Assembly: GCA_023441805.1 (NCBI GenBank)
Contig: JAEZNO010000031.1
Coordinates: 1 to 63,582 of the forward strand
Source: Bacteroidota bacterium
Lineage (GTDB): Bacteria > Bacteroidota > Bacteroidia > Bacteroidales > Lentimicrobiaceae
Direction: 5' to 3'
DNA: 63,582 nt
The position numbers and the translations under genes were made by a program. The notes beneath the pieces are model-generated. The model worked only from the letters and a program-made list of their open reading frames with translations, made no database searches and was not told the origin of the DNA. Shown here piece by piece: positions 52,334 to 59,865 of the stretch (within the stretch, counting starts at the first letter, position 1; each line of letters opens with the position of its first letter).

Positions 52334-52843
52334 TTAATTGTATGCAAAAGTAAGACTGTACGTTCCTGTGTAAATTCCGATAGGATTTTGCTCGATCGGA
52401 CCTACATAAAGCGTTGCCCCGATTGATACTGTTTCTGTACCTCCTGATAAAATCCCGCTAAGATTTTCAATAGAAGGATCAGCATTCCAGTTATCGACAG
52501 TCATCGAATGATTATGCCCATTTGAGAGAAGAGCAGGTCCGGTAGGCAGTTGGACTGTAAACGTTGCATCTGCATGTCCAGATATGATAAATTTACCGGG
52601 TTGAACAGTGCCTCCTCCGTGATGAATTGATCCCTGGACAGATAAGACTCCATCCGGCGACAGGATCAGTTGCCCACCAGTTTCTCCTACTGAGAATTTG
52701 CCAAAAGATAATTGGTTATTCTCATACGCTGTGAGGGCCATAATCACTTCCGCATAAGCTTGTCCTTCTACTGCTGTCTGGGACTTTACGCTCAGTCCGA
52801 TCAGCAGGGACAACAGTAATAACGCTGTCTTCGTGCGGTTCAT
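52334..52843 (-). CDS. DUF4402 pilin-like subunit (second gene)
   Basis: The product has 169 residues. The signal peptide ends near VKSQ (about 21). The DUF4402 domain has NNQLSFGKFSVGETGGQLIL, SPDGVLSVQGSIHHGGG and the terminal GIYTGTYSLTFAYN strand. It is close in length and layout to its upstream neighbour but has a distinct middle, which fits paired fibre subunits. Terminators lie on both sides of the gene. Confidence 0.85.
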   Translation of the reverse strand: MNRTKTALLLLSLLIGLSVKSQTAVEGQAYAEVIMALTAYENNQLSFGKFSVGETGGQLILSPDGVLSVQGSIHHGGGTVQPGKFIISGHADATFTVQLPTGPALLSNGHNHSMTVDNWNADPSIENLSGILSGGTETVSIGATLYVGPIEQNPIGIYTGTYSLTFAYN

Positions 52844-52898
52844 GATTTATATCGCTAGTATGTAAAGAACTTTTGTGATAGTAAAGTAAGAAGGGTTA

Positions 52899-52931
52899 TA
52901 AAAAAAGGGTGACCAGATGCACCCTTTTTAT
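52899..52931. terminator. terminator after DUF4402 gene 1
   Basis: AAAAAGGGTG (52902-52911) and CACCCTTTTT (52920-52929) are perfect complements around an 8-base loop, with T runs on either strand. It ends or attenuates transcription from the first subunit gene. Confidence 0.85.
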
Positions 52932-52946
52932 GCCTGTTGGACTATA

Positions 52947-53456
52947 TTATTCATAAGTAACGGTTACATTGAATGAACCTGAATAATTACCGGCAGCTTG
53001 AGCTTGGTTAACATACAATATGCCTCCAACATATAGATCCACTGTTCCACCACCTAGTGAAACTGAAGGTTCAGTTAAGCTTGGTGTTAAAGTGAGTGAC
53101 ATTTCGTTACTGCCATTTTTTAATTCAATTGATTCATCGATAACCATTTTGAAGTTATAATTTTGCTCACCGGTGATTATAAATTTTGCTGAGGTGATGT
53201 TATTGTTTCCGGCAGGAACAACCATTCCAGGATTAGAATATAATGGAACAGGATTGTCATCAGCTGCCATTGTAACTGTTCCTTCAACATTATTTGCAAT
53301 AGTACCAAAATTCAAATTTCTTTCATTCTCAATCAAAAGTTTTGTAATAATTGTCGCTGAAGCTTGTGATGTTGCATTGCTGGTGTTCTGAGCTTTTACA
53401 TTGATTGCGAAAGTCACTAATACGATTGCTGTAAAAATTCTACTAATGTTTTTCAT
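52947..53456 (-). CDS. DUF4402 pilin-like subunit (first, probable major gene)
   Basis: The product has 169 residues. A clean signal peptide (INVKAQ, cut near 23) precedes DUF4402: ERNLNFGTIANNVEGTVTMA, SAKFIITGEQNYNFKMVI and the terminal strand GNYSGSFNVTVTYE. It is the first gene downstream of a sigma-54-like promoter and is followed at once by a perfect terminator, as expected for a highly expressed main subunit. I infer a structural role; there is no experiment known to me on this family in Bacteroidota fibres. Confidence 0.85.
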   Translation of the reverse strand: MKNISRIFTAIVLVTFAINVKAQNTSNATSQASATIITKLLIENERNLNFGTIANNVEGTVTMAADDNPVPLYSNPGMVVPAGNNNITSAKFIITGEQNYNFKMVIDESIELKNGSNEMSLTLTPSLTEPSVSLGGGTVDLYVGGILYVNQAQAAGNYSGSFNVTVTYE

Positions 53457-53533
53457 GGTTTTGGTTGTTTTGTTTATTGATTTACTTGTTTAGCTTGTTT
53501 CGGTTTTACTGATTTTTGTGATGCCTGACATTA

Positions 53534-53549
53534 GTCAAATTGCGTGCCA
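53534..53549 (-). promoter_or_regulatory. sigma-54-like promoter of the DUF4402 locus
   Basis: The minus strand reads TGGCACGCAATTTGAC, matching the sigma-54 consensus TGGCACG-N4-TTGC at every position except C to A in the -12 dinucleotide. A second TGGCACG lies just upstream (53561-53555). The first DUF4402 start codon is about 78 bases downstream. The divergent-side neighbour of the locus encodes a sigma-54 activator. Confidence 0.5.
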
Positions 53550-53654
53550 TCCTAACGTGCCAAACTTTAAAAAAACTACAGGATAATTTTGTAACAGTCA
53601 GAAATTGAGCGAGTAATCCACAAGTAAATTTTTTATAATTATGCTCTTAGTGGT

Positions 53655-53888
53655 ATGTCGAAATTCGAGAATATGAACGAATATGAATTAATTTGGGACA
53701 TGATGTTTCAACACGGGACAACTAAGCGGCAGAATAGAGTCAAGTTTAATGGAGAGAATATTGCCAGTCAATATTTGGTGTCTGAAGAAGAACTTATAAT
53801 CAAGGCTCATGACACAGGCGTTTGGCGATCGGGAGGTACTCCCTACGCCCAACGCCTTGCAAATACTCACAAACACTTAATTGAATGA
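53655..53888 (+). CDS. hypothetical small soluble protein
   Basis: The frame encodes 77 residues without membrane segments: MSKFENMNEYELIWDMMFQH at the start and RSGGTPYAQRLANTHKHLIE at the end. Amino-acid make-up looks like a real protein (balanced charge, W and Y present). I recognise no family. It runs opposite to the surrounding DUF4402 genes, overlaps the stop of the next one by 12 bases, and no promoter of the usual form is seen, so it may be spurious. Confidence 0.4.
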   Translation: MSKFENMNEYELIWDMMFQHGTTKRQNRVKFNGENIASQYLVSEEELIIKAHDTGVWRSGGTPYAQRLANTHKHLIE

Positions 53889-54272
53889 AACAATAACAGA
53901 CAGATTGCTGTCATAATCACCATTAGTCATTCTATTATCAGGGTGAACTGTAAATGTGATATTGCCTGAGTCTGGCTTAACAGACCCTTGAATCAATTCT
54001 TTAGAAATTATCTGAAACACTGATCTGTCATTATATATAGTAGCTTCCTCTATGCTTAAATGATAGACAATTTGTTCTGATGCGGGAATCCTGATAGCCC
54101 CTAATTGGATAGCAGACTCAGAATCAGCAGTACGGATATATGTTTCAAGATCGTTTACAAGTGCAACAGACTCAACCACTTCAGCCGAAATGTGTCCCAT
54201 TACGGTTACTTGTCCTGATGCATTTAAACAACAGATTAAGAATATTGCTACTATAGAAAGCAATCTGCTCAT
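53877..54272 (-). CDS. short DUF4402-like secreted protein
   Basis: The product has 131 residues. A signal peptide (about 1-20, LNASGQ) precedes VTVMGHISAEVVESVALVND and a terminal strand GDYDSNLSVIVSFN that has the same shape as the ends of the other DUF4402 subunits. The middle is shorter by about 40 residues, so it could be a tip or regulator subunit. It lies upstream of the main locus, separated by 420 bases that hold the sigma-54-like site, so it is a separate transcript. Confidence 0.65.
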   Translation of the reverse strand: MSRLLSIVAIFLICCLNASGQVTVMGHISAEVVESVALVNDLETYIRTADSESAIQLGAIRIPASEQIVYHLSIEEATIYNDRSVFQIISKELIQGSVKPDSGNITFTVHPDNRMTNGDYDSNLSVIVSFN

Positions 54273-54550
54273 ATCTTTATCCTGAAACTGGTTAAAGTTA
54301 AGATTGGCATATCAGGTATTACAAAAAATTTATTCGAAAACATGCAATTGTAGGAGACAATTTAGGTCCCGAAGTTGAGCATCAGGTTGTTATGATAATT
54401 CACTTGATATAGAGAGCTGATAAATTATTTTACGATTACCCAGATGGGACAATTTTGGTAAAATTATTTTACTAATAAGAAGTGAGTTTGCTGAGATTGT
54501 TTTCAATTACCATCCCTGTCATTGAAACAATATCGTAGCAATATTGAGAC

Positions 54551-54614
54551 GTTATCTAAGCGTTATTAAAAACGCTTAGATAACGCTTAGATAACGCTTA
54601 AGAAACGCTTAGAT
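54551..54614. repeat. iterated 11-bp element with inverted copy
   Basis: GTTATCTAAGCGTT (54551-54564) is the exact reverse complement of AACGCTTAGATAAC (54571-54584), with a 6-base loop. The unit AACGCTTAGAT then recurs with a strict 11-bp period at 54571, 54582, 54593 (one changed end) and 54604. Eleven bases is about one helical turn, so a protein would meet every copy on the same face. It is the main content of the 402-base gap 54273-54674. No ORF or T-tailed terminator is seen there. Confidence 0.85.
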
Positions 54615-54674
54615 AGCTGAGGTGACACAGATATAGTAGCATACCCAGATCAGAATTACCTGATGCAATGTATG

Positions 54675-56024
54675 CTAATCTCTGTTTATTCCGTACTTGA
54701 GTATTTTGGCATTTAAGGTGGGTCTGGTGATGTTAAGCAATCTGGTGGCTTCCATCTTTTTCCAGTTTACTGCCTCAAGAACCTTTAGAATGTGTTTTTT
54801 CTCAACTTCATCCATTGTAAGGAGTGTGTCATTTTCGGAAGAGTTAAGATGATCGTTGTAATGATTAATAATGATATTTTCCTTTTCCAGAACATCACCA
54901 TGAGTCATAACCATGGCCTGAAGCAGTGTGTTTTCAAGCTCTCTGACATTTCCCGGCCATTCAAATTCCTGTAAATATGAAAAGACCCCGTCAGCTATCT
55001 TAGTAATCTTTTTGTTTAATTTACGGTTATGTTTGATTACAAAATGATTAACCAAATCGGGAATATCTTCTTTACGAACCCTTAGAGGGGGGATTTGAAA
55101 AGTGAAGACTTTTAGTCGGTAGTATAATTCTTCTCTGAAACGGCCTTCCCTCACCATTTCTTCAAGATCTTTATTAGTGCTGGCAATTATCCTTGCTCTC
55201 ATTGGGATAGGCTCAGAGCAGCCGGGTTTTTCAAATTCCTGTTCCTGAATTACTCTGAGAATTTTCGCCTGATATTGATCGGATAGTTCTGATATATCGT
55301 CAAGGAAAATAGACCCTTCACCTGCAAGCTCAAACTTTCCTTTCTTTTCGCTGACAGCACCATTAAACGCACCCCTGCAATAACCGAATAGCTCACTATC
55401 GGCTGTGTTGTCGTTTAATGAAGCACAGTTGACAATTATCATAGGATTGTCCCTGGTGATTCCACTATGATGAATTAACCGTGCAATTAACTCTTTTCCT
55501 GTACCTGTTTCACCGCTTATTAAAACATTGACTTTTAAAATTGAAATTCTTCCAATGTTCTTGAATATTTCGCGCATTACAGCACTTTTGCCTATGAAAG
55601 TATTCTCACCGAGTGCTTTGAGCGAAAGAGCAGGTATATTCTCTCTGATGCTCTTACTTTGTTTTGAGAGTTCGAGCCCATTTTTGACTACCTGTAGAAG
55701 GTCATCCATTTTAATTGGTTTCTCGAGATAATCATAAGCACCGGCCTGCATCGACTTGATGGTCAATGCCATATCACCATGTGCAGTAAGCATAATAACG
55801 GGAAGCGATGGTACTTTTTGATGCAGAGCTTCAAGTAACTCCATGCCGTTCATGCCGGGCATCAAATAATCGGTGATCACTAAATCAGGATCCTCTTCTA
55901 ATGCCAGCTTTAGCCCGGTAGTGCCATCGGTAGCAGTTATTACTCCATAACCGGCTTTTCTTAACACATTGGATAATAGCGTTCGTATGACGGAATCATC
56001 GTCGATAGCAAGTATCTTGCTCAT
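54675..56024 (-). CDS. sigma-54-dependent NtrC-family response regulator
   Basis: The protein has 449 residues. A receiver domain (1-118; acidic DDD at 8-10, phosphoacceptor D52, T80, K102) precedes an AAA+ domain (about 143-370) with Walker A GETGTGKE (171-178), and a Fis-type HTH at the end (ATRLLNITRPTLNAKILKYG). Two key motifs deviate: the sigma-54 contact loop GAFTGA reads GAFNGA (218-223), and Walker B has FLDD in place of FLDE. The arginine fingers (GRFREELYYRL) are intact. No histidine kinase gene is adjacent. Position beside the DUF4402 locus and its sigma-54-like promoter suggests it controls fibre expression. Confidence 0.92.
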   Translation of the reverse strand: MSKILAIDDDSVIRTLLSNVLRKAGYGVITATDGTTGLKLALEEDPDLVITDYLMPGMNGMELLEALHQKVPSLPVIMLTAHGDMALTIKSMQAGAYDYLEKPIKMDDLLQVVKNGLELSKQSKSIRENIPALSLKALGENTFIGKSAVMREIFKNIGRISILKVNVLISGETGTGKELIARLIHHSGITRDNPMIIVNCASLNDNTADSELFGYCRGAFNGAVSEKKGKFELAGEGSIFLDDISELSDQYQAKILRVIQEQEFEKPGCSEPIPMRARIIASTNKDLEEMVREGRFREELYYRLKVFTFQIPPLRVRKEDIPDLVNHFVIKHNRKLNKKITKIADGVFSYLQEFEWPGNVRELENTLLQAMVMTHGDVLEKENIIINHYNDHLNSSENDTLLTMDEVEKKHILKVLEAVNWKKMEATRLLNITRPTLNAKILKYGINRD

Positions 56025-56121
56025 TGGGAATAATGTTTACTCGGTTGAATAGCGGGGCTAATATAGAAAGATTTTGCTATTCAAACTCAAAAAGCATTAA
56101 TATTTTAACTTCACTTAAAAA

Positions 56122-57006
56122 TCAGGCTGTTACTTTCATTGAAACCATTGATCCAGGCGGAATATCTTCAGTTACCCAAACATTTCCTCCTATAATTGAT
56201 CCTTTTCCGACAGTAACCCTTCCAAGAATAGTGGCATTTGCATAGATTATGACATTATCCTCTATGATTGGATGTCTGGGTATTCCTTTAATGGGATTCC
56301 CCATTTTATCAACCGGAAAACTCTTGGCTCCTAATGTGACACCCTGATATAATCTGACATTATTTCCGATTATAGTAGTTTCACCTATGACAACCCCTGT
56401 TCCATGATCAATGAAAAATCCTTCGCCAATTGTGGCACCCGGATGAATATCTATACCTGTCATTGTATGGGCAATTTCACAAATAATGCGTGGAATCAAT
56501 GGAACCTCCATCAGGAACAACTCATGTGCAATGCGATAATATGTTACCGCAGTCATGCTTGGATAACAGAATATGGCTTCGCTGATGTGAGGATTTGCAG
56601 GATCGCCGGTATATGCAGCTTTAGCATCGAGTGCTAATTTTTGCTTTATTTCAGGCAATTTCGCAATAAACATTCTTGATATCTGAATAGATCTTTCTTT
56701 GCAGTCTTTGCATAGATCATTAATTGGATCAACGCAATAAAAGCAATATCCCCTGTTTATCTGTCGCCTCAGGATTGAGTATGCAAGATGTAATCGAGCA
56801 CCGATTACATAATTAATAGTCTCCAATCTTACTTTTGAATTTCCAAAATATCCCGGGAAGAGAAGTTCACGCAATATTTCCACCAAACGATGCAACTCTT
56901 TGGTGGAAGGGAGTTCCATTTCATGCCAGGGAATATGATATAATTCACTATTTACGCTCAGATCGCAGAGCCTGTCAATAATCTCCTCAAAATTCTCTTT
57001 CTTCAT
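56122..57006 (-). CDS. cysE: serine O-acetyltransferase
   Basis: The enzyme makes O-acetylserine from serine and acetyl-CoA, the first step of cysteine synthesis. It has 294 residues, in the size class of the longer EpsC/CysE forms. The C-terminal left-handed beta-helix shows hexapeptide repeats: DIHPGATIGEGFFIDHGTG, VVIGETTIIGNNVRLYQGV and TLGAKSF. The N-terminal half includes a Cys-rich segment YCFYCVDPINDLCKDCK that many CysE proteins lack and that could bind metal. Its start codon overlaps the cysK stop by one base, so the two are coupled and probably form the cysteine synthase complex. Confidence 0.9.
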   Translation of the reverse strand: MKKENFEEIIDRLCDLSVNSELYHIPWHEMELPSTKELHRLVEILRELLFPGYFGNSKVRLETINYVIGARLHLAYSILRRQINRGYCFYCVDPINDLCKDCKERSIQISRMFIAKLPEIKQKLALDAKAAYTGDPANPHISEAIFCYPSMTAVTYYRIAHELFLMEVPLIPRIICEIAHTMTGIDIHPGATIGEGFFIDHGTGVVIGETTIIGNNVRLYQGVTLGAKSFPVDKMGNPIKGIPRHPIIEDNVIIYANATILGRVTVGKGSIIGGNVWVTEDIPPGSMVSMKVTA

Positions 57007-57935
57007 CAGGCATATGGTTTAAAAAGATCGGTACTCAGGTATCTCTCTCCTGTATCGCAGATGACAGTAACAATTGTTTTACCGGTATTTTCTTCTTTTG
57101 CGGCCAGACTAAGTGCAGCACTCACATTTCCGCCTGATGATATGCCACATAAAATACCCTCTTCCAGCATGACTCTTCTTGCTGTGTTAAAGGCTTCTTC
57201 TTCAGTGATCTTCAAAATGCTGTCGATCACTTTCATATTCATTACTTCGGGAACAAAACCCGCACCGATGCCCTGTATTTTATGCTTACCGGGTTCACCA
57301 CCTGACAATACCGGTGATAATTCAGGCTCAACAGCAAACACTTGAATATCTTTACGCTTACTTTTAAGATATTCGCCGACACCGGTTATAGTCCCGCCAG
57401 TGCCAACTCCGGCGACAAATATGTCAATTTTACCGTCAGTGTCTCGCCAGATTTCTACTGCAGTGGTTTCACGATGTTTTTTAACATTGGCAGGATTTGA
57501 GAATTGAAACGGGATAAATGAACCCGGTGTCATCTCTTGAATTTCGCGTGCTTTGGCAATTGATCCCTTCATGCCAAGATCAGCAGGTGTCAAAATTATC
57601 TCACCACCCATAGCTTTTATGAGCATACGACGTTCAACACTAACACTTTCGGGCATTGTAACAATAAGTTTATAGCCTCTTTCGGCACAAATCATCGACA
57701 GGCCAATACCAGTGTTTCCACTAGTGGGTTCAATAATTACAGTACCATCCTTAATTAATCCCCGTTGTTCAGCATCCTCAATAAGAGCAAGAGCCAATCT
57801 GTCTTTAACGGAATAAGATGGATTGTGCGATTCAAGTTTAACAAGCACTCGTGCGTGCAAACCTGCTGACATTCTAACCAGTTCAATAAGAGGAGTGTTC
57901 CCTATCAAACTGCTGATACCTGAATATATCTTCAT
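57006..57935 (-). CDS. cysK: cysteine synthase (O-acetylserine sulfhydrylase)
   Basis: This PLP enzyme makes cysteine from O-acetylserine and sulfide in the cytoplasm. It has 309 residues, normal length. The PLP lysine is in NPSYSVKDRLALAL (about 42), PLP-phosphate binding is in GVGTGGTITGVGEYL (about 170), and EPTSGNTGIGLSM is the substrate-loop. It is transcribed ahead of cysE. No T-box or other known leader could be found in the upstream bases. Confidence 0.93.
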   Translation of the reverse strand: MKIYSGISSLIGNTPLIELVRMSAGLHARVLVKLESHNPSYSVKDRLALALIEDAEQRGLIKDGTVIIEPTSGNTGIGLSMICAERGYKLIVTMPESVSVERRMLIKAMGGEIILTPADLGMKGSIAKAREIQEMTPGSFIPFQFSNPANVKKHRETTAVEIWRDTDGKIDIFVAGVGTGGTITGVGEYLKSKRKDIQVFAVEPELSPVLSGGEPGKHKIQGIGAGFVPEVMNMKVIDSILKITEEEAFNTARRVMLEEGILCGISSGGNVSAALSLAAKEENTGKTIVTVICDTGERYLSTDLFKPYA

Positions 57936-58027
57936 AATTTTTTGTTTACACTTAACAACAAATCACTGCCAAAATGGTTAGTAGTGGATTATATACTCCA
58001 GATTGTAGCTGTAGATGATATTTTGCA

Positions 58028-58044
58028 ATGGTTGATGCAACCAT
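58028..58044. promoter_or_regulatory. 17-bp palindrome in the cysK/lipoprotein intergenic region
   Basis: ATGGTTG (58028-58034) and CAACCAT (58038-58044) are perfect complements around ATG. It lies 93 bases upstream of cysK with no T tract after it and may be an operator. The whole gap 57936-58297 otherwise shows only a -7 element at 58183-58190. Confidence 0.35.
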
Positions 58045-58182
58045 GCTTTTGTGATAGCATCTTAAACAGGGACAAAAAAAATAGTTTATTTTAAAGGACT
58101 GATCCTTAAACACTTTTAATAAAGATGTTTAAAACGTCCGAAAGAATAATAATTTTAGATGCTCAGCAATTTTAAAAGTACG

Positions 58183-58190
58183 TATATTTG
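58183..58190 (+). promoter_or_regulatory. -7 promoter element of the 58298 lipoprotein gene
   Basis: TATATTTG fits TAnnTTTG. The -33 element is not clear. The leader would be about 100 bases. Confidence 0.4.
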
Positions 58191-58297
58191 AATAATTAAA
58201 TATGGCAGTTGGAGGTATTGGTATAATATTTGTTCCGGCTGGCCATAGTATTAACTAAGACACTTAAATAAAACTTTACTAACTTAAATTATTAATC

Positions 58298-59170
58298 ATG
58301 AAAAAGTGGAATTATTTGCTTTCGATGTTCCTTATAGCAGGAACCGTTTTTGTTACCTCATGTAGTAAAGATGAAGACGATCCTCCAACACTTGACTTAA
58401 AAGGTACTTCAGGATATACATCAAATGATGTGACTATCTCAGCCGGAGAAACCATTCGTGTTGGTGTAATCGCTGCTGCAGGAACAGAAAAACTTTCTTC
58501 TTTCAACCTCACAGTACGTCATAACAATATCGATGAGTATTCTTTTGACACTACTTTGAATGTTGACAATTTCAATATGGACTTTGAAATTCCATTTACA
58601 TCAGAATTTATTGGTGAAAACCTGGTGTCAATGAAAGTTGTTGATAAAGGTGGTAACACTGCATCACAGAGCTTTAAAGTTACGGTTGAAACAGGAGCAG
58701 TAGCTATCAATAAGTATTCAGGAGTGCTCCTGGGCTCATTTAATGATGTGAATGGAAGTTTCTACAATACAACAGAAAACACGGTTTACACCATCTCTGC
58801 AGCGAAAGCCAACCAGGCTAAGGTAGATTTACTGTTTTATTTTGGTGCCGATCATAAAAATACTCTGGCTGCTCCAAATGATCCAGATGTAAATGCTGAG
58901 ATTACAACATTCCAATTAAATACATGGACAACAAAGAACGCAACAAAATTCATTAAAGGTGCTGTAACTGCAGCTCAATTTGATGCTATTGTTGATGATT
59001 TTAATTTCCCAACTTTTGATGAATCTAGCGCATTAAGCTATGCTGACAAACTAGTTGACGGAGACGTAGTATTTTTCAAGACTGTAACCGGAAAACTCGG
59101 TTTAGCAAAAGTAGTTGACCTTACAGCAAGAGGTGATCAGGGTACTTTTGATTTTATAATTGAGGAATAA
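58298..59170 (+). CDS. secreted lipoprotein of unknown function
   Basis: The protein has 290 residues. The lipoprotein signal is MKKWNYLLSMFLIAGTVFV followed by TSCSKDEDD: lipobox TSC, with acidic residues after the Cys as in surface-exposed Bacteroidota lipoproteins. Two beta-rich regions follow: an Ig-like domain (about 30-130, ISAGETIRVGVIAAAGTEKL) and a C-terminal domain (about 135-290, GVLLGSFNDVNGSFYNTTEN; VFFKTVTGKLGLAKVVDLTA). I recognise no named family. A strong terminator follows and a -7 element precedes, so it is monocistronic. Confidence 0.8.
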   Translation: MKKWNYLLSMFLIAGTVFVTSCSKDEDDPPTLDLKGTSGYTSNDVTISAGETIRVGVIAAAGTEKLSSFNLTVRHNNIDEYSFDTTLNVDNFNMDFEIPFTSEFIGENLVSMKVVDKGGNTASQSFKVTVETGAVAINKYSGVLLGSFNDVNGSFYNTTENTVYTISAAKANQAKVDLLFYFGADHKNTLAAPNDPDVNAEITTFQLNTWTTKNATKFIKGAVTAAQFDAIVDDFNFPTFDESSALSYADKLVDGDVVFFKTVTGKLGLAKVVDLTARGDQGTFDFIIEE

Positions 59171-59214
59171 GGCTAAAGGCTAAAATAAAAAGAATTAAAG
59201 TTTTTGAATGAACG

Positions 59215-59246
59215 AAGGCTGTTCCGAATGGGGCGGCCTTTTTTTT
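59215..59246 (+). terminator. terminator after the 58298 lipoprotein
   Basis: AAGGCTGTTCC pairs imperfectly with GGGGCGGCCTT around GAAT, followed by eight Ts. The sequence is strikingly like the terminators at 31568-31597 and 31846-31877. Confidence 0.8.
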
Positions 59247-59531
59247 AATATATCGTATTTTTACTGCATTCAATGAGTAACAAAGGAAAGACATCTGTAA
59301 GTGTAAAGATTATGGAGGGGAAGTTTTATCAATTGAGGAATTTGGACACTATGCCAACATTTTAAATTCTATTCTAGATTTAATGAGTATCAAATGAGCG
59401 GGAATTTGGTAAGAAATCAGTTACCTAATTAGTATATTAAAGATTCATTATACAGTGGGAAATGTTAATCAAGCTCATTCTTTAAGTTAACGAATTTTCA
59501 ACAGATCTGTTCGGCGGGTAACTTTAACTTA
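59247..59531. other. intergenic stretch without recognisable content
   Basis: AT-rich, stop codons in all frames, no repeat, hairpin or convincing promoter seen in the bases between the terminator and the small membrane ORF. Confidence 0.6.
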
Positions 59532-59747
59532 ATGAGAAAGATTTTTAACATAATAGCTATTTTTATTTTCAGCATCGCATCATTTCTGACTATTTACATG
59601 GTAAAAATGATGCGAGATCATCATATGGTGTCAGATTATCTGATTCGCTCAATTGTTGATTATAACACTTTTATCAAGAATTATCCGAAAGTGGAGGCAG
59701 ATCTAATAAAAGCTGCCAGCTACAAGACACTTGAACCCGAAATGTGA
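59532..59747 (+). CDS. small single-helix membrane protein
   Basis: The frame encodes 71 residues: MRKIFNIIAIFIFSIASFLT forms one N-terminal membrane helix, and the rest is a short charged tail (MVKMMRDHHMVSDYLIRSIV onward). It resembles many small envelope proteins but no family is recognised. No promoter or strong neighbour relation supports it, so it may be a chance ORF. Confidence 0.4.
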   Translation: MRKIFNIIAIFIFSIASFLTIYMVKMMRDHHMVSDYLIRSIVDYNTFIKNYPKVEADLIKAASYKTLEPEM

Positions 59748-59766
59748 CTATTGCAGCAAAACCCTA

Positions 59767-59845
59767 AACAATGCTGAACAATGCTGAACCTTTGGTAAAT
59801 TTTCTCCCCTTCGCCCATCGGGAGAAGGGGCCGGGGGATGAGAGG
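59767..59845. repeat. tandem 10-mer and REP-like palindrome
   Basis: AACAATGCTG occurs twice in a row at 59767-59786. At 59806-59830 CCCCTTC and GAAGGGG flank a small inner CCC/GGG stem, followed by GCCGGGGGATGAGAGG. The GC-rich palindrome stands out in an AT-rich gap and looks like a dispersed repetitive extragenic element; other copies cannot be checked here. Confidence 0.5.
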
Positions 59846-59865
59846 AAAACCATCAAAACCACTTC

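Noticed and set aside
54551..54614. CRISPR array
   Set aside because: Units are 11 bp with no spacers between them and no cas genes nearby.
57936..58297. Riboswitch or T-box leader before cysK
   Set aside because: Only a 17-bp palindrome and promoter fragments were found; none of the conserved cores of known cysteine- or SAM-related leaders could be recognised.
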